Made by a program: the position numbers and the translations under genes. The notes under the pieces were generated by a model. The model did not search any database and was not told the origin of the DNA. It saw nothing but the letters and a program-made list of their open reading frames with translations. DNA of 64,000 nt from Bradysia coprophila (Eukaryota; Arthropoda; Insecta; Diptera; Sciaridae): positions 1 to 64,000 of the forward strand of contig NW_023503746.1 in assembly GCF_014529535.1 (NCBI RefSeq), written 5' to 3'. Below are positions 1-11,807 of this stretch, piece after piece; position 1 is the first letter of the stretch, and the number at the start of each line of letters is the position of its first letter.

Positions 1-127
1 AAAATAACCTACCGCGATCTTAATAATCTACCGGCGATTGATTATAATCTACCGGCAATTGATTATAATCTACCGGCAAACGAAAATAACCTACCGGTGA
101 TCTTAATAATCTACCCGCGATTGATTA
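1..127. repeat. Tandem repeat, about 21-bp unit
   Basis: About six diverged copies of a 20-22 bp unit whose core is AATAATCTACCGGCGATTGA. The array starts at the window edge, so its true length is unknown. No coding potential is seen. Confidence 0.8.
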
Positions 128-477
128 CAATCTAATATTTCGGTCGCACGTAACTTAATGAGGCTGCCACTGCTTGGCATTACGTATTCTTGACCTAATA
201 TATATTTCTAAAATGTACAATTTAGAACTTTTATTTGTCACTTGAATTCACAAATTGCGCACGCGCTAAATTTGAATTTTCAGACCCCTCTCCCCCTTGC
301 TCGCCAAAAGGTCTGGAGAAAATTTCAACAATGTATGAAGAGTACGCTTTATCAAACCCCATTAGAGCGTGCGTAATTTATGAATGGCCCTTTACTATAA
401 AAAATGTATTTATATCTTTGGCTTATGCAGCATTCATTTTTGTTTTCAGGAATGAAAATAATTGGATCTGTCTGTGA

Positions 478-2698
478 TCAAACGGAACAAATGCATCAGC
501 AGTGAATTTGCTTGCGTATCCGAATTTACGTAATGTTAAACAAAATGTCAACTGTTATCGTATACTGTGCAAGGCAATATTATCATTCATTGCTTCGACC
601 CGCCTCACATTCTCAAAGTTCTACGCAACAACCTTTATTCAAAGAAATTTAAAGCACTTTGTATCTGATGTGTGGGACTATAACTCCTTGAACGAAACGG
701 AAGAAATTCAAGTTGAAAGTGATGCCAATTATGCAAGCTGGGATGATATCAGAGACTTTTACAATATTAACATCAGCAGCACTACTCGTCTTCTTCGTAA
801 AATTACACCAGAACACATTGATCCAAAGCCCTCAAAATGAAGGTTTCTGTGGCAGCACAAATTTTTAGCAATACTTTCGGTAACCTTATGTTGTATTGCT
901 CAAAACAAAAACAGTTGCCTAGAGATTTTGGTGGAACTGGACATATTCTAGTATTTTTCAACAACCTATTTGACAGTTTGAATGGCGCCGGAAAGGGAAG
1001 TGTTAATCCACTGCGCAGTGCGATTAATATGAAAAACAAAGAAAAACAATTCAGGTTCTGGGAATATGCCATTTCAACTCTTGAAAAATGAATTTTGTTG
1101 ATAAAAGCACGCTGAAATTCAACAACAATAGCTCTGTGCTGAAGAAGACAATTTCAACAGTCAAAGGTTACATGGAACTAACCAAGAAATGCTTGGCAAT
1201 AGGTATATTGTTTTGTTCCGGCACAAAAATGTTTTTTCTAAGTAGTTTCTGAGCTGCTTTTGCATACCTCATCCCCATTCTTTCGTGACGTAGGTTTTAC
1301 GAAATGTGTGCATGTAGGCTACAATTTCAGCGTACGCTCGGAGCCTCTTAACACATCAGTCGATGATAAAATTTCCAAATAATCGATACTGTATTAATCG
1401 ACTGTTTTATCGATAAATATCGATTGATAATCGAATTATCAGTCACTATTTATCGATTTATCAGTCGATATTTACCGATTATCGGTCGATATTTACCGAT
1501 TATCAGTACGATCGATAAAAACATTCGATTGATATTGATTTTATGAAAATATCGATAATCGATTTTAAGGAAATAATCGATATTTTATCAATCGAATGAA
1601 TACATACAGTTTTGCTCCTTAGTTTAGGTGAAAGAACGGCTCGTTTCTAGCATGCTCCAATCTTAATTTATATTAGTTTTATTAGTTTCGTTTTAGTAAT
1701 TTGTATTTGTATTTATGTCACTTCACAAGTCTGAGGAAAGGGAGTTGAGTGGTGTAATTTTAGTGTGACAAGTAGAGGAGATTCAAAGATAACCAATTTA
1801 ACGAAACGTATTTTACGAACAGCCCCTAATAAACATTTTCATTTTTATTAGGGATTAAGTCAGTCTCACTGAGACGAATGAACCAGGATGGATTGGAAAA
1901 TTTTTTCGGTAACATAAAGTCAGCTTGTCACACTAAAAAACAGCCGATGGCCTTTCAATTCCGATCAGCTTTTACCAGTCTAATCGTGAACAATCTTACA
2001 GCCAAACATTCAATGCGATCAAATTGTCAAGATGATAAAGGTTTCGCTCTTTTACAAGACTTATATGACTTGTATGATATGGATTGCCAAGAAAATGTGG
2101 ATGAAGCCGACCCCGATGAAACACAATTGAGCTGGATGTTGACAATGAAGAAGAATCTGATTTGAACGTTCTTGAAGAAAATGCTTTCGTTTTTGAGTCT
2201 GCTAATGTGTGTAAAAATGTTTTGCTTTCAACCAAATGTGAGGCATGCAAAAATACTTTGGAAGCTTACTGTCCGCTCGCTCAGCATGGCATTTTTAAGC
2301 AATGCGAAATAACATCAGATACGGAAAATCAGATTTTTACTTATCCGACCTTACTATTCATGTCTAGCTTTAAGTTGTTATTTAAAAAAATTCGAACTCT
2401 ATTGCCGTTTATTTGCCAAGAAAAGTTTCTATCACGAAAACTGGTGGCATCTTTAAAAGGTAATGAACTCGTAGGACTGGGCTGTCCGGAACATTCCGAA
2501 GATGTTTCCGAAGAAATAAAAAAAACTACTGTTAAACTCAATCTGGATATGTTCAGAAAAGAAGTAAATGATATTTTGCGCAAAAAAACTCTACAAGTTG
2601 CTGAGAATAGCCATGCAATTTATCATAAAGCTTTTGATGCAGCTAAAAAAAAAGTATTGGCAAATATGGCCAAATGCCACAAGTGCCACCATAGTTAA
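478..2698 (+). pseudogene. P-element-type transposase relic, frameshifted
   Basis: This is a decayed transposase of the P-element superfamily (THAP-associated DDE transposases). The first part (502-840) ends in ITPEHIDPKPSK and the next frame continues with MKVSVAAQIFSN at 837, so the reading frame slips by one base inside an A-run. The second part (837-1091) holds LFDSLNGAGKG, typical of this family, and slips again in another A-run at about 1085 into a frame reading to about 1200. After a probable intron (donor about 1201, acceptor about 1862) comes LRRMNQDGLENFFGNIKS, the most diagnostic P-transposase motif. A third slip near 2127 leads into the C-terminal part with NAFVFESANVCKN and a Cys-rich end. 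A polyadenylation-like AATAAA follows near 2724. No N-terminal THAP zinc finger and no terminal inverted repeats were found. The copy is dead because it has at least three frameshifts. Confidence 0.8.
1357..1605. repeat. ATCGAT-rich palindromic satellite-like block
   Basis: A block made almost entirely of variants of ATCGAT, TATCGATAA and TCAGTCGATATTTACCGA. It is self-complementary at many scales. It lies in the presumed intron of the P-element relic, next to a fragment at 1310-1350 (GTAGGCTACAATTTCAGC) that is shared with the MITE family at 25790 and 27231, so it is probably a later insertion. Confidence 0.7.
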
Positions 2699-2739
2699 TT
2701 GTTTAATTGTAAAAAAAATCTTTGAATAAAATATTGTAC

Positions 2740-4600
2740 ATTTTGGAGAACTTTGTTGTTTCAATGTGCCTGTAATTAACTGCAACGTAACTAAAGCCTT
2801 CAACAGGCTCCTGACTTCGATGAACTAAAAAAAATCTACAAAGGGCGAGTAGGACTGCCATCTCACTTGAAATAATTTACCGACATTTTTATCTAATAAT
2901 AAGGAGTTCGGAGATACCCGAACGGATAAAATAGTTGATTCGCCTTTTACCTTCTAATTGATCAATGTAAAGTAGACACTGTTTATCGTTTCCTATAGTT
3001 AGTAACAATCGTTTACTTTACTAGTGAGGGAATGCGGCCTTTCGCTCACTAGTGAAAACCCTTTCCTTCGCTCGTAAAGTAAAACGTCATACAATACACG
3101 TGAAGGAATTTGTTATCTCGTATCACGATGAGCAAAAGTACCTCGGGCTGACGCCCTCGGATTCTTTTACTCATCTGGATACGAGATAATCAAATTCCTT
3201 AACTGGTATGGTAATGTACTATTGTTCTCAAATTCAATCATTCTAAAATCATGTAAAACCAAAGCAATCTCTTTGATTGTTGCCAAAAATCGCCCTTTTA
3301 CTTTTCGTATCCGCTGTATTCGCTACATTATTCGTTGCAGCAATGGAACAAAATAACAAAAATAACGAAAACAAACCGTTCATTTTAAAAGTAGTAAGTA
3401 CTTAGTACAACTTAGCATTTAGAATAATAAAAATTGAATTTGTTAACGTCAGGCTCGCACTACTACTTATTTTCCTTAATTTCCTTATTTTTGTCCTCGT
3501 TACCTTTATTAACTTTCCTTTTTGTCCTTATTTTTACCCGATCTCTATCAAACAAAAGAGATGAAGATTGCATAACCCGATTATTTAATATTTCTTCTTT
3601 TACTTCGGTTTCGGATGAAGTGTACATGAAATGGCAAAAGGTACAAGTTTCGAAAAGACGAAATCTAACAGCTATCAAAACAATACGGGTTATATACAAT
3701 TTTTCATACAAACCTTAAAATGGACCTGACTGGTTGAACCTGATGTACCTGATGGCTGTCTTCAGGTTTCAGGTTAATTCAAGTCAGGTCAAAAATATTC
3801 AGATCTCTAAGCCTGACCTCTAATAGAGGTCCTCTATCGATGGAATATCAAATAAAACGTTTCAATTTAAGTTTTGTTGGAATAAATGTGCAATTCCGAT
3901 GGATGTAGCTCGACATTGTAAGTTGACACTAAATTGAATATTTTTATATTCGCTTGTACGGTTCCTGATCCGAGCTTTAGTTGCACTAAATGCAACTCGA
4001 TTGCAATTTTTCCATGGGCTGGATAGAATGCAATAATCTGCCCATTCGGGATGTATAGATATAATATATATTTTACTATGATCGATATAGTAACTAAATT
4101 ATGTTTAGCAGCTGAAATTTTGGGAGTGTAATACGAACGTCTCCTGCTTATTGGTGGTAGACCACAGAAAAAGGTCTACACCCAGCTACTTTTGAATTAA
4201 TTAATTCAGTCAGACATTGCTTACAAATCCTTTACGTGAAAACAAACTAAAAAATGTTTTTCGTTTGGAGTCGATTTCAAATATTTGCTTTATTTACAAT
4301 TTACATTGAATTTACAAATCCTACTTCTGACCCCAAAAATTCCTTATTTTCTCCTTCTTCTTATTTCTTGCTAAATTCTTTATTTCATGCTATTTTTGAG
4401 TGTGAGGTCTGGTTAACGTTATTAAGATAACTGAAGTCCCAATATTTGATAATTTTTTCAACCAGCAGGATCTTCTTTTAATTGAATAATTTTTTACTGT
4501 CAATAGAACAATGATGGCTCCTCTGTATGGTGCATGGGAATGCTAGTAAGTTATAGATATTTTCATTTAATTTCGTTTCATTTCGTTTCATTGGAACGTT
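2740..4600. other. Gene-poor interval
   Basis: No exon could be supported here. The short open frames at 3434-3718 overlap on both strands and lack similarity to anything I recognise. The interval holds one clear inverted repeat (3104-3201) and otherwise AT-rich sequence. Confidence 0.5.
3104..3201. repeat. Inverted repeat (MITE-like hairpin)
   Basis: Arms GGAATTTGTTATCTCGTATC and its near complement at 3176-3201 flank a G+C-richer centre (CTCGGGCTGACGCCCTCGG). A related arm motif, GATACGAGATATCAAATT, recurs at 6297-6316, so this is a dispersed family. Confidence 0.7.
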
Positions 4601-4602
4601 CA

Positions 4603-4825
4603 TATTTCAGAATGATTCCGACGATTCCGATTTCGATGACTTTTTAACACAAAATGACCAGGAGCAAGAGGTGGAGGATGAAGAAGAGGATGAAGGAGAA
4701 GATATAATGAAGGAGAAGATACTGAAGAGGAAGAAAATGAAGAAGATGAGAACGAAGAAGAGGAGAATGAAGATCAGGAGAATGGACTTGAGCAAATTTT
4801 GGTGACAAACAGAAGATTCGGATGA
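4603..4825 (+). other. Acidic low-complexity coding-like relic
   Basis: After a splice-acceptor-like TATTTCAG at about 4605-4612, the plus strand encodes NDSDDSDFDDFLTQ followed by a run of Glu/Asp. The frame must shift near 4700 to stay acidic (GEDTEEEENEEDENEEEE), and it then hits stops. It could be a decayed last exon of an acidic nuclear protein or simply a GAA-rich microsatellite. I do not recognise a family. Confidence 0.3.
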
Positions 4826-5075
4826 AAGTAAACTCATATTTGGAGTGAAAAATGTTTTCAACTGAAAAAAATAAAAAATAATTTTCGCTAAAACCTTTGA
4901 ATTTCAGTCTCTAAATTAGAAAAAATTGTTTGTTACCACGAATTTGACGAATTAGATTCGCCGGACATTTTTGTGCACATTTGATCAAACAAATATAAAG
5001 TGTGGCAAAATGCAATTTATGATTGTGAAATTAAATCGATTTAAAATAAAGTCAACCAAATGGACGAAAAAAAAA

Positions 5076-5568
5076 CTCTCCACGAGAAATAATGAAAAAA
5101 TCTGAATCTAAATGAAACCAAACGATTGCAATTGGGACATTCATTCTCTTACCTTTTATCCATTGATAGATTTTCAATTTCGGTCCATCACTTATATTAC
5201 AAAATTCACTGTAACTTATTGCTCACTTTGAGACTGAAAAATGAAATGGTTGATTACGTAATTATGTCCAACAAAAAAGTTCGACATAAATTGCGATAAA
5301 AATATGAAAAAAAATCATATTTTCATCAAAATTTATGAAAAAAAAAAATCATATTTTTATCACAATTTATGTCGAACTTTTTTGAAAAAGCATAATTATG
5401 TTGAACCATTTCATTTTCAGTCTCAAGGATGAGCAATACGCTCCACCGAAATTTGTAACATAAGTGATGGACCGAAATTAAAAAATCTATCAATCGATAA
5501 AAGGTAAGAAATTGAATCTCCCAATTGCAATCGTTTGGTTTCATTTAGATTCAGATCATTCAGATCAA
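5076..5568. repeat. Foldback element copy 1
   Basis: A long inverted repeat with arms of about 230 bp. It opens with CTCTCCACGAGAAATAATG and its arms meet around 5320-5350 in a poly-A/T loop. The right terminus is missing because copy 2 abuts it. The minus-strand open frame 5326-5544 is a by-product of the repeat. Confidence 0.8.
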
Positions 5569-6169
5569 CCTCTCCACGAGAAATAGTGAAAAAAATCTGA
5601 ATCTAAATGAAACCAAACGATAGCAATTGGGAAATTCAATTTCGTACCTTTTATCCTTTGATAGATTTTCAGTTTCGGTCCATCACGTATATTACTGTAT
5701 GTATTGCTCAAGGCTCAATTTTTTGTATGTAACGTGGTGTGTATCCCGGGTATCTGCATATGCATGACCTCCTCCCCAAAGTATACAGCCTTTGTATTGC
5801 TTACCTTTGAGACTGAAAAATGAAATGGTTGATTACGTAATAATGCTTCAACAAAAAAGTTCGTCATAAATTGCGATAAAAATATGAATTTTTTTTTCAG
5901 AAATTTTGATGAAAATATGAATTTTTTTCATATTTTTATCACAATTTATGTCGAACTTTTTTGTTGAAGCATTATTACGCAATCAACCATCTCATTGATC
6001 AGTCTCAAAGTGAGCAATACATTACAGTGAATTTTGTAATATAAGTGATGGCCGAAATTGAAAATCTATCAATGGATAAATGAATAAAAGGTAAGAAATT
6101 GAATCGCCCAATTGCAATCGTTTAGTTTCATTTAGATTCAGATTTTTTCCACTATTTCTCGTGGAGAGG
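5569..6169. repeat. Foldback element copy 2
   Basis: A second copy of the same foldback family, complete at both ends: CCTCTCCACGAGAAATAGTG on the left and its complement ending at 6169. It carries an extra segment of about 75 bp at about 5712-5790 in its left arm that copy 1 lacks. The two copies stand directly head to tail. Confidence 0.8.
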
Positions 6170-6395
6170 TTTTTTTTTCACTGTACCGATATGACATAAG
6201 AACAAGACTCAATTTTGTTCTTCCAATCATCCTCACCCTCCTTACAGAAGAATGGTATGCTACCATATGAGGGAGGTAATTTGATATCTACTCATTGTGA
6301 TACGAGATATCAAATTATATTTTCATGCTTCATGCCGAAAGGAGGTTAATTTTTGATTTTTTCTCCAGTTTTCGGCCCTTTGCTTGAAAACTCAC

Positions 6396-6509
6396 ATGTG
6401 TACCTGCTTTGAACGATTGATTTTAGACACTTTCGCTTGTAAGCCTCACTCCATTCGGCCTACAACTCGCGAAATTGTCTAAAATCAATCTTACAAATGA
6501 GGTACACAA
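6396..6509. repeat. Short inverted repeat
   Basis: Arms sharing GATTGATTTTAGACA and GTGTACCT flank a centre of about 40 bp. This is a MITE-like hairpin with no coding content. Just downstream, 6700-6880 contains a diverged tandem duplication around AACAAAACTATTCCATTTTG. Confidence 0.6.
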
Positions 6510-6836
6510 ATGACTATTCCCGTGTACTTTATAGCATTTTACCGTATTTTACCGCTATCAATTCCTTCACTTAGATATCGTAATGTTCGAAAACTTTTTA
6601 ATTTTAATTTTCCGTTATGAATCATTGAAATTAATACTTTTTTTTGCCATTTTTATTTATTTTAATTTTAAACATCATTTAATTGCTTACAGCAAAATAA
6701 CACTTATATTTCTAAGTATCCGCTATTAAGTATCCGTTCGAACAAAACTATTCCATTTTGGAACTTTAACTTTCAATCACTTCATTCAGTTTGTTTATTT
6801 ATAAGTATCCGATATAAAGCATCGTTTTGAACAAAA

Positions 6837-7585
6837 CTATTCCATTTTGGAACTTTGAGTTTCAATCACTTGATTCAGCTTGTTTAATATTTTGTCGAGT
6901 TTCTTTAAAACCACTATTTCAAATTCGCTGTGACCACCTGAAGATTCTTCGACGGAATGACTGGATTGCGATGGTTTATCAGCTATGGATTGTGATGGCT
7001 TATCAGCTTTGGATTGTGACGGTTTATCAGCTTTGGATTGTGGTGGTTTATCAGCTATGAATTGTGATGGTTTATCAGCTAGCAATGTGAAGAATTATAA
7101 ATTTTAATGCATTTGTGCAGTTGGATTCACTTAGATAGATAACTGATTTGTTTACCTGAGACATTTTTGGAACTGGAACCTTTTAGCAACCGCCGTTTGT
7201 GGTAGTATTTACGAAGCGTCCATTTCCTTTTCCATTCTTGAACAGATTGCACGGACGGACCCATTTCGTTCAAATCTGTTGTTAAATCGTCCCAAAGCTG
7301 ATCAGAAACGGTCCCCTCAACCAAGGCTTCACAATTCTCTGCAATTTTTTGGTAATTATTGCAAAGTAACGTTCACCTTAAACAACAACGAAAACGAGTT
7401 TTACCTTTATGAAATTGGTCCATTCGCGAGTATTGTTCTTTTGAAACTCTTTGACCGACCACGTCTGTATTGTTCGTACGATTTTCTTTGCTATCTTCGA
7501 GATCGTCGATATCATCGTTATCGTCATACTCGATGTACTCGATATATTCATCGAAAATGTCATCTGCAATACTATTGCAATTCAT
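6837..7585 (-). CDS. Zeste-like Myb/SANT DNA-binding protein, 3 exons
   Basis: CDS is the complement of join(6837..7078, 7156..7338, 7405..7585), about 201 residues. All four splice sites are GT-AG and the phases agree. The N-terminus is acidic (DEYIEYIEYDDNDDIDD). The middle, roughly residues 45-115, is a Myb/SANT-like domain of the zeste type. It starts VSKEQYSRMDQF, passes through SDQLWDDLTTDLNEMGPS and ends VQEWKRKWTLRKYYHKRR, with the expected Trp spacing. The third exon encodes five to six tandem octapeptides (SKADKPSQ and variants, from 24-bp DNA repeats). It then gives a short helix, LKKLDKILNKLNQVIETQ, typical of the C-terminus of these proteins. In insects such genes are often derived from, or accessory to, PIF/Harbinger-like transposons. 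The start ATG at 7585 has a fair context, with an acceptor-like CAG just upstream that suggests a 5' UTR intron. A nuclear DNA-binding role is inferred from the family. Confidence 0.72.
6966..7083. repeat. 24-bp coding tandem repeat
   Basis: About five copies of a 24-bp unit within exon 3 of the zeste-like gene, each encoding one octapeptide around ADKPSQS. The units differ at single positions, which suggests repeat expansion and contraction. Confidence 0.75.
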
Positions 7586-7921
7586 GGCTGGGCTGAAAAT
7601 GATTTTGTTTCATTAAATGAGGTTTCTATTTTGTACATGTTTCAATACAATTCCTAACTTTCAATTTTTGTATCTTACTGAACGATGAATAATAATTTTG
7701 ACCTATTCTACAGTAAGAACCTCAAAGACAGACAAATAAATCTGCTTCATAAAAAATTCAGATTTACAAAGTTTACCGGATTTCAAGACGTTTTTAGGTA
7801 ACAATAACACAAAAATCTGGTGAAAGGCACTGCGGTAATTAAGCGATCAAATGTATTTTTGTAAAAAATTGTTTTGTTCTAACTCATTGAACTAACAATA
7901 TTTCCACTTTCAGTTTCAAAT

Positions 7922-8029
7922 ATGTCACTACACACGATTATACACTGCCCGATATGTAGTATTAATTTGCTTTGTATATTACATCCATACGTGACCTTGA
8001 ATCATCTGAGACAATGCTCCGTAGCTTAG
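7922..8029 (+). CDS. Possible C2HC zinc-finger terminal exon or micro-ORF
   Basis: A 35-residue frame preceded by a good splice acceptor (CCACTTTCAG at 7913). It contains CPIC and then HLRQC 16 residues later, a C-x2-C...H-x3-C arrangement like UBZ- or Rad18-type zinc fingers. It may be the last exon of an unseen plus-strand gene or a transposon relic. No upstream exon was identified, so this is a weak call. Confidence 0.22.
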   Translation: MSLHTIIHCPICSINLLCILHPYVTLNHLRQCSVA

Positions 8030-8990
8030 TTGATGTTATCTTTATATTGTAAATATAATTGCTGACTTTGTATTTTTGTGGTCGTGGATAGGGTTTATAA
8101 AATTGTTTGCTGTTTTCTGCATTAAAATTTTAAGCTTACCAATTCGACCGCCCTTTAGGATATTTATTGAACCGTACCGTACCGTACAAGAGTTTGCAGC
8201 AGAATGGCCAGCAGAGACTTTTCAGACAAGGGAAATGTTAGGATTATTCGAGTACGTTGAAGTTGTTGAGAGTCGTAATTAGTGTTTGGTTCAGCGAGTA
8301 GATGGGGGAAAGGTACTGCAGTATGTCCAGTATGTTGAAAGATGATGAAGATGATAGAGATGCAATACTAAACAGTTAATTTTCCTTTTTTTAAATTTAG
8401 GAAACAAATTGTCATAAATTAGGACAAAATAGGAGCTTTAAAAAAATGTTTAGTACTTTTAGCCTATTCGAATCGTGTGTCGACTCTTTTTATAAAACAG
8501 TTGCCTTAATATTATTTAATTTCGATATCGATGGGATCTTGAACTGTTAGCAAGAAGGTAATTTTACACATTAAACAATGGGTTCAACAACAAGTGACAA
8601 GTCTTTAGTAATGCAAATCCAGCTTCGCTATTACCGTTTCTCTTACGTGTCCAGAACATCTTCTAAAATGCTGCCCGTATAATAGCCTATTTCGTAGTCA
8701 CCGTATCGCAAACATCGTAAACAATAACAAACAAAAAAATTGACAAAAGGATGATTCAACCGTCTCAACGGTCTCAACTGACAGAACCGACACAACTGAG
8801 ATTTTTAGTTTTGAAAATCACAAAGAGAAACCCATGGCGCTGAGAGTTGAACCATTTTTTTTTTTCAAGTAGTGTCACCCCTGTGGTTTAGACGTGACAA
8901 GTAAATGTGATTTATTTTCACACGAAAACCTATGCCGTTCTGATAAATTAAATTTATTGAAAATTAGCCCGATATTTGTGTCGGCATTCA
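8030..8990. other. Intergenic, upstream of MagT1
   Basis: No supported gene. The open frame at 8076-8282 has no recognisable domain. The last 150 bases before 8997 should contain the MagT1 promoter, but I see no clear TATA box. Confidence 0.5.
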
Positions 8991-8996
8991 GTGAAC

Positions 8997-10350
8997 ATGA
9001 AAATCCTTTTAGTTTTATTGAGCTTTATTGCATTGAGCGGTGTGTATTATGTCAGCGGACAGAGTAAAACCAAAAATGTAAATGTTCGATTAGATCGATA
9101 ACGAGTATATATAGACCACGTCATTCAAACATTTCTCTTCTTCACACTTACTTTGCAGGCACAATCGTTGAATGATAAAGTGCAGCAGTTGCTGGACATG
9201 AATATGAAACGATCTGTCCTTAAATTCAATGGCAATAAATTTAAGGATTTCGTTAAGACCGCCCCTAGAAACTACTCGATGATTATTATGTTCACTGCCA
9301 TGGTAAAGTTGATGATGGTTTGTAGTTGGGCGGTTTTAAATTTACATTTTTATTAAATTAGGCCCCAGCTAGACAATGCGTTATTTGTCGTCATGCCCAC
9401 GACGAATTCACCATAGCGGCTAATTCGTACAGACACTCGAGTGCCTACAGCAACAAACTATTTTTCGCTATGATCGATTTCGACGAAGGCTCAGACGTGT
9501 TCCAACTTTTGCGTCTGAACACCGCTCCAGTGTTCATGCATTTCCCTGGTAGGAGGAAATTTTGTTTGTAGAAATTGCCCGATAGAAACGATTTCTCTCT
9601 GTTCTCAGCTAAGGGTAAACCGAAGGGTGCCGACACCATGGACATTCAACGAATCGGATTCTCCGCTGAGTTAATATCGAAATGGATCCAGGAACGTACT
9701 GACATTCAAATCCGCATTTTCCGTCCGCCAAACTATTCCGGAACGGTTGCCGTCGTCATGTTAATGTCACTCGTTGCCGGTTTCTTGTATCTGAGACGAA
9801 ATAATCTCGAATTTCTGTACAACAAACAATTGTGGAGTCTGTTGGCTGTGATGTTTTGCTTCATTTTCGTTTCCGGTCAGATGTGGAACCATATTCGCAG
9901 TCCGCCGTTCGTGCACAAAAGCTCAACCGGTGGCGTTAGTTACATTCACGGATCGTCGCAAGGACAACTGGTTGTTGAGACTTACATCGTTATGTTCTTG
10001 AGTAAGTTTTCCGGTCGGTGGTCTCCGGTCAGACGATTCTATCGGATGGGATAGTCGATTCGTTGGCGTTGTGGCCTTCGCTTTACCAAAAATGTTTTTC
10101 GCTTTTCAGATGCAATGATTGTTCTCGGCATGATCATGTTGACCGAATCCGGTAGTCAGACTGATATGAAAAAGGGACGAATAATGGCCGTTGTTGGTCT
10201 GGTATTGGTGTCGGTATTTTTCTCCTCGATATTGTCGGTATTCCGAACGAAAGCGCAAGGGTACCCGTACAGGTAGGTCATAACGAAAATGTCGCTGATG
10301 CATTGTAACTAACCGGAAAAAATCCGCTTTTCAGTTTCCTCTTCAAGTAG
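8997..10350 (+). CDS. MAGT1: MagT1/TUSC3-type oligosaccharyltransferase subunit (OST3/OST6)
   Basis: CDS join(8997..9077, 9159..9302, 9362..9548, 9609..10001, 10110..10272, 10335..10350), 327 residues, close to the roughly 335 of human MAGT1. All introns are GT-AG and under 110 bp, with agreeing phases. Residues 1-21 form a signal peptide. A lumenal thioredoxin-like domain follows, with the redox motif CVIC at residues 81-84 and family signatures such as [17 protein letters not shown], split over exons 3 and 4. From residue 183 there are four membrane segments (about 183-201, 214-232, 269-289 and 300-318), with the conserved SGQMWNHIR and YIHGSSQ loops between them. The family is the oxidoreductase subunit of the STT3B-type oligosaccharyltransferase in the ER, which holds substrate cysteines for N-glycosylation. 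Human MAGT1 has also been linked to magnesium transport. Both CxxC cysteines are present, so the protein is probably functional. Confidence 0.95.
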
Positions 10351-11030
10351 AAATGATCAAATTTAAAGCAAAACACAAACAAAGTTTAATGTGATGGAAC
10401 TCATGGTTTGACGTGTTTTTTACAAAAAAAGAAAAAGAGAAAATTTCCCATCTGGACTGCAATGTTAATTTTAAATTAAAAATCGATCGTACGTGTGGAA
10501 TCCAATTAAAAAACAAACAAAATATGTACAAAAAGTCTTGTAGGATTTGAATCGTTTTTGTTTCAAAATGAATAATAAAAGTGCTTGATAGTGGTCGGAA
10601 ATGTGATTATTAATTGACGATTGTGATGGCATCTGCAAGTGGTGGGGACATGGTATGGGGGTCATAGAGAGTAGATCGACTTCATGGTTTTTTCAGCCGT
10701 CAGAACATTAAGTCTTAAAGAGTTGCCATAATCAGGGAGATGCGGGAAAACAGGAAAAGTATCCCCTTCAAACACTCAAATTTTGACAACAACAACTTTC
10801 ACATCGTTAACTATTTGCAACAATTATTTCATCTGAAGATTTAAGTAAGGAAATTGCACAAAAAGAGGAAATCCGCTCCTTTCCTGACTACTGGCTATTG
10901 TTCCACGAACCCAATTTTCAAATAGATTTTCTTATTAGTCTTAACATACCTTCCATTTGACATATCGGTCATCATTTTTGAGCGAAAACTTCCGGAGATA
11001 GCTACTGATCGACCAACCCTAAGGTGTCGA
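10351..11030. other. MagT1 3' region and spacer
   Basis: An AATAAA at 10574-10579, about 225 bases past the stop, is the likely MagT1 polyadenylation signal. No other gene is supported up to the foldback element at about 11035. Short minus-strand frames at 10343-10665 are AT-rich noise. Confidence 0.5.
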
Positions 11031-11499
11031 TTTCACTTAAAGAAAGTACTCCGTGAGAGAGCCGTTAGAGAGCCGTGAGAGAGCAAACTGTCAAATAAAC
11101 AATGAAAAATTGAAAAAATTCAATTTAGTCTCTCACACGGAGTACTTTTTTTGGTAAGAGGAAACTAAGCATAAGAGTAATTATACCTAGAGAGAGGAAA
11201 TTTCGAACCAAATTCCGTAAAATATGTGGTCCCAACATGAAATACAAAATGTTTATTTGTATGTGTTTGCCCTCTTAATTGAAAAAATTGAGCAAATTGA
11301 ACTATCAAAAGCGTCTGTCTACATGTATTGGTGTAAAATTATAATGGGAAGAATTTATATTGATAATTCTAAATTATTAACTGACCACTGGAAAAAAGAA
11401 ACTGATCGCTGACACTTTTTCAAAATTATCACAACAAAATAAGATTCTACAGACCAAAAATAAGAAGTGATCCCATGTATCACTTACCATCCGAAAAAT

Positions 11500-11643
11500 A
11501 AAATTTGATCCCCAAAAATAAAGAATTTGATCGCAAAAAATAACGAAAATGATCGCAAGAAATAACGAAAATGATCGCAAGAAATAAAGAATATGATCAC
11601 AAGAAATAAAGAATATGATCGCAAAGAATAAAGAATTTGATAA
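11500..11643. repeat. Tandem repeat, about 21-23 bp unit (left arm)
   Basis: Six to seven copies of GATCGCAAGAAATAAAGAAT and variants. The complementary array lies at about 13700-13890. Confidence 0.75.
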
Positions 11644-11645
11644 AA

Positions 11646-11761
11646 GACTAACAACTTGATAGTTGACTAACAACTTGATAGTTGACTAACAACTTGATAG
11701 TTGACTAACAACTTGATAGTTGACTAACAACTTGATAGTTGACTATCAAATTTGATAGTTC
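11646..11761. repeat. Tandem repeat, 19-bp unit
   Basis: Six copies of ACTAACAACTTGATAGTTG. The first five are essentially identical and the last diverges. Each unit contains a small palindrome, CAACTTGATAGTTG. Confidence 0.9.
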
Positions 11762-11807
11762 ACTAACAAATTTAATGCGTCTACGATACCAAAGAATAGT
11801 ATTTTGC

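Noticed and set aside
11500..11761. CRISPR-like array
   Set aside because: The units are contiguous short tandem repeats with no unique spacers, in a eukaryotic genome.
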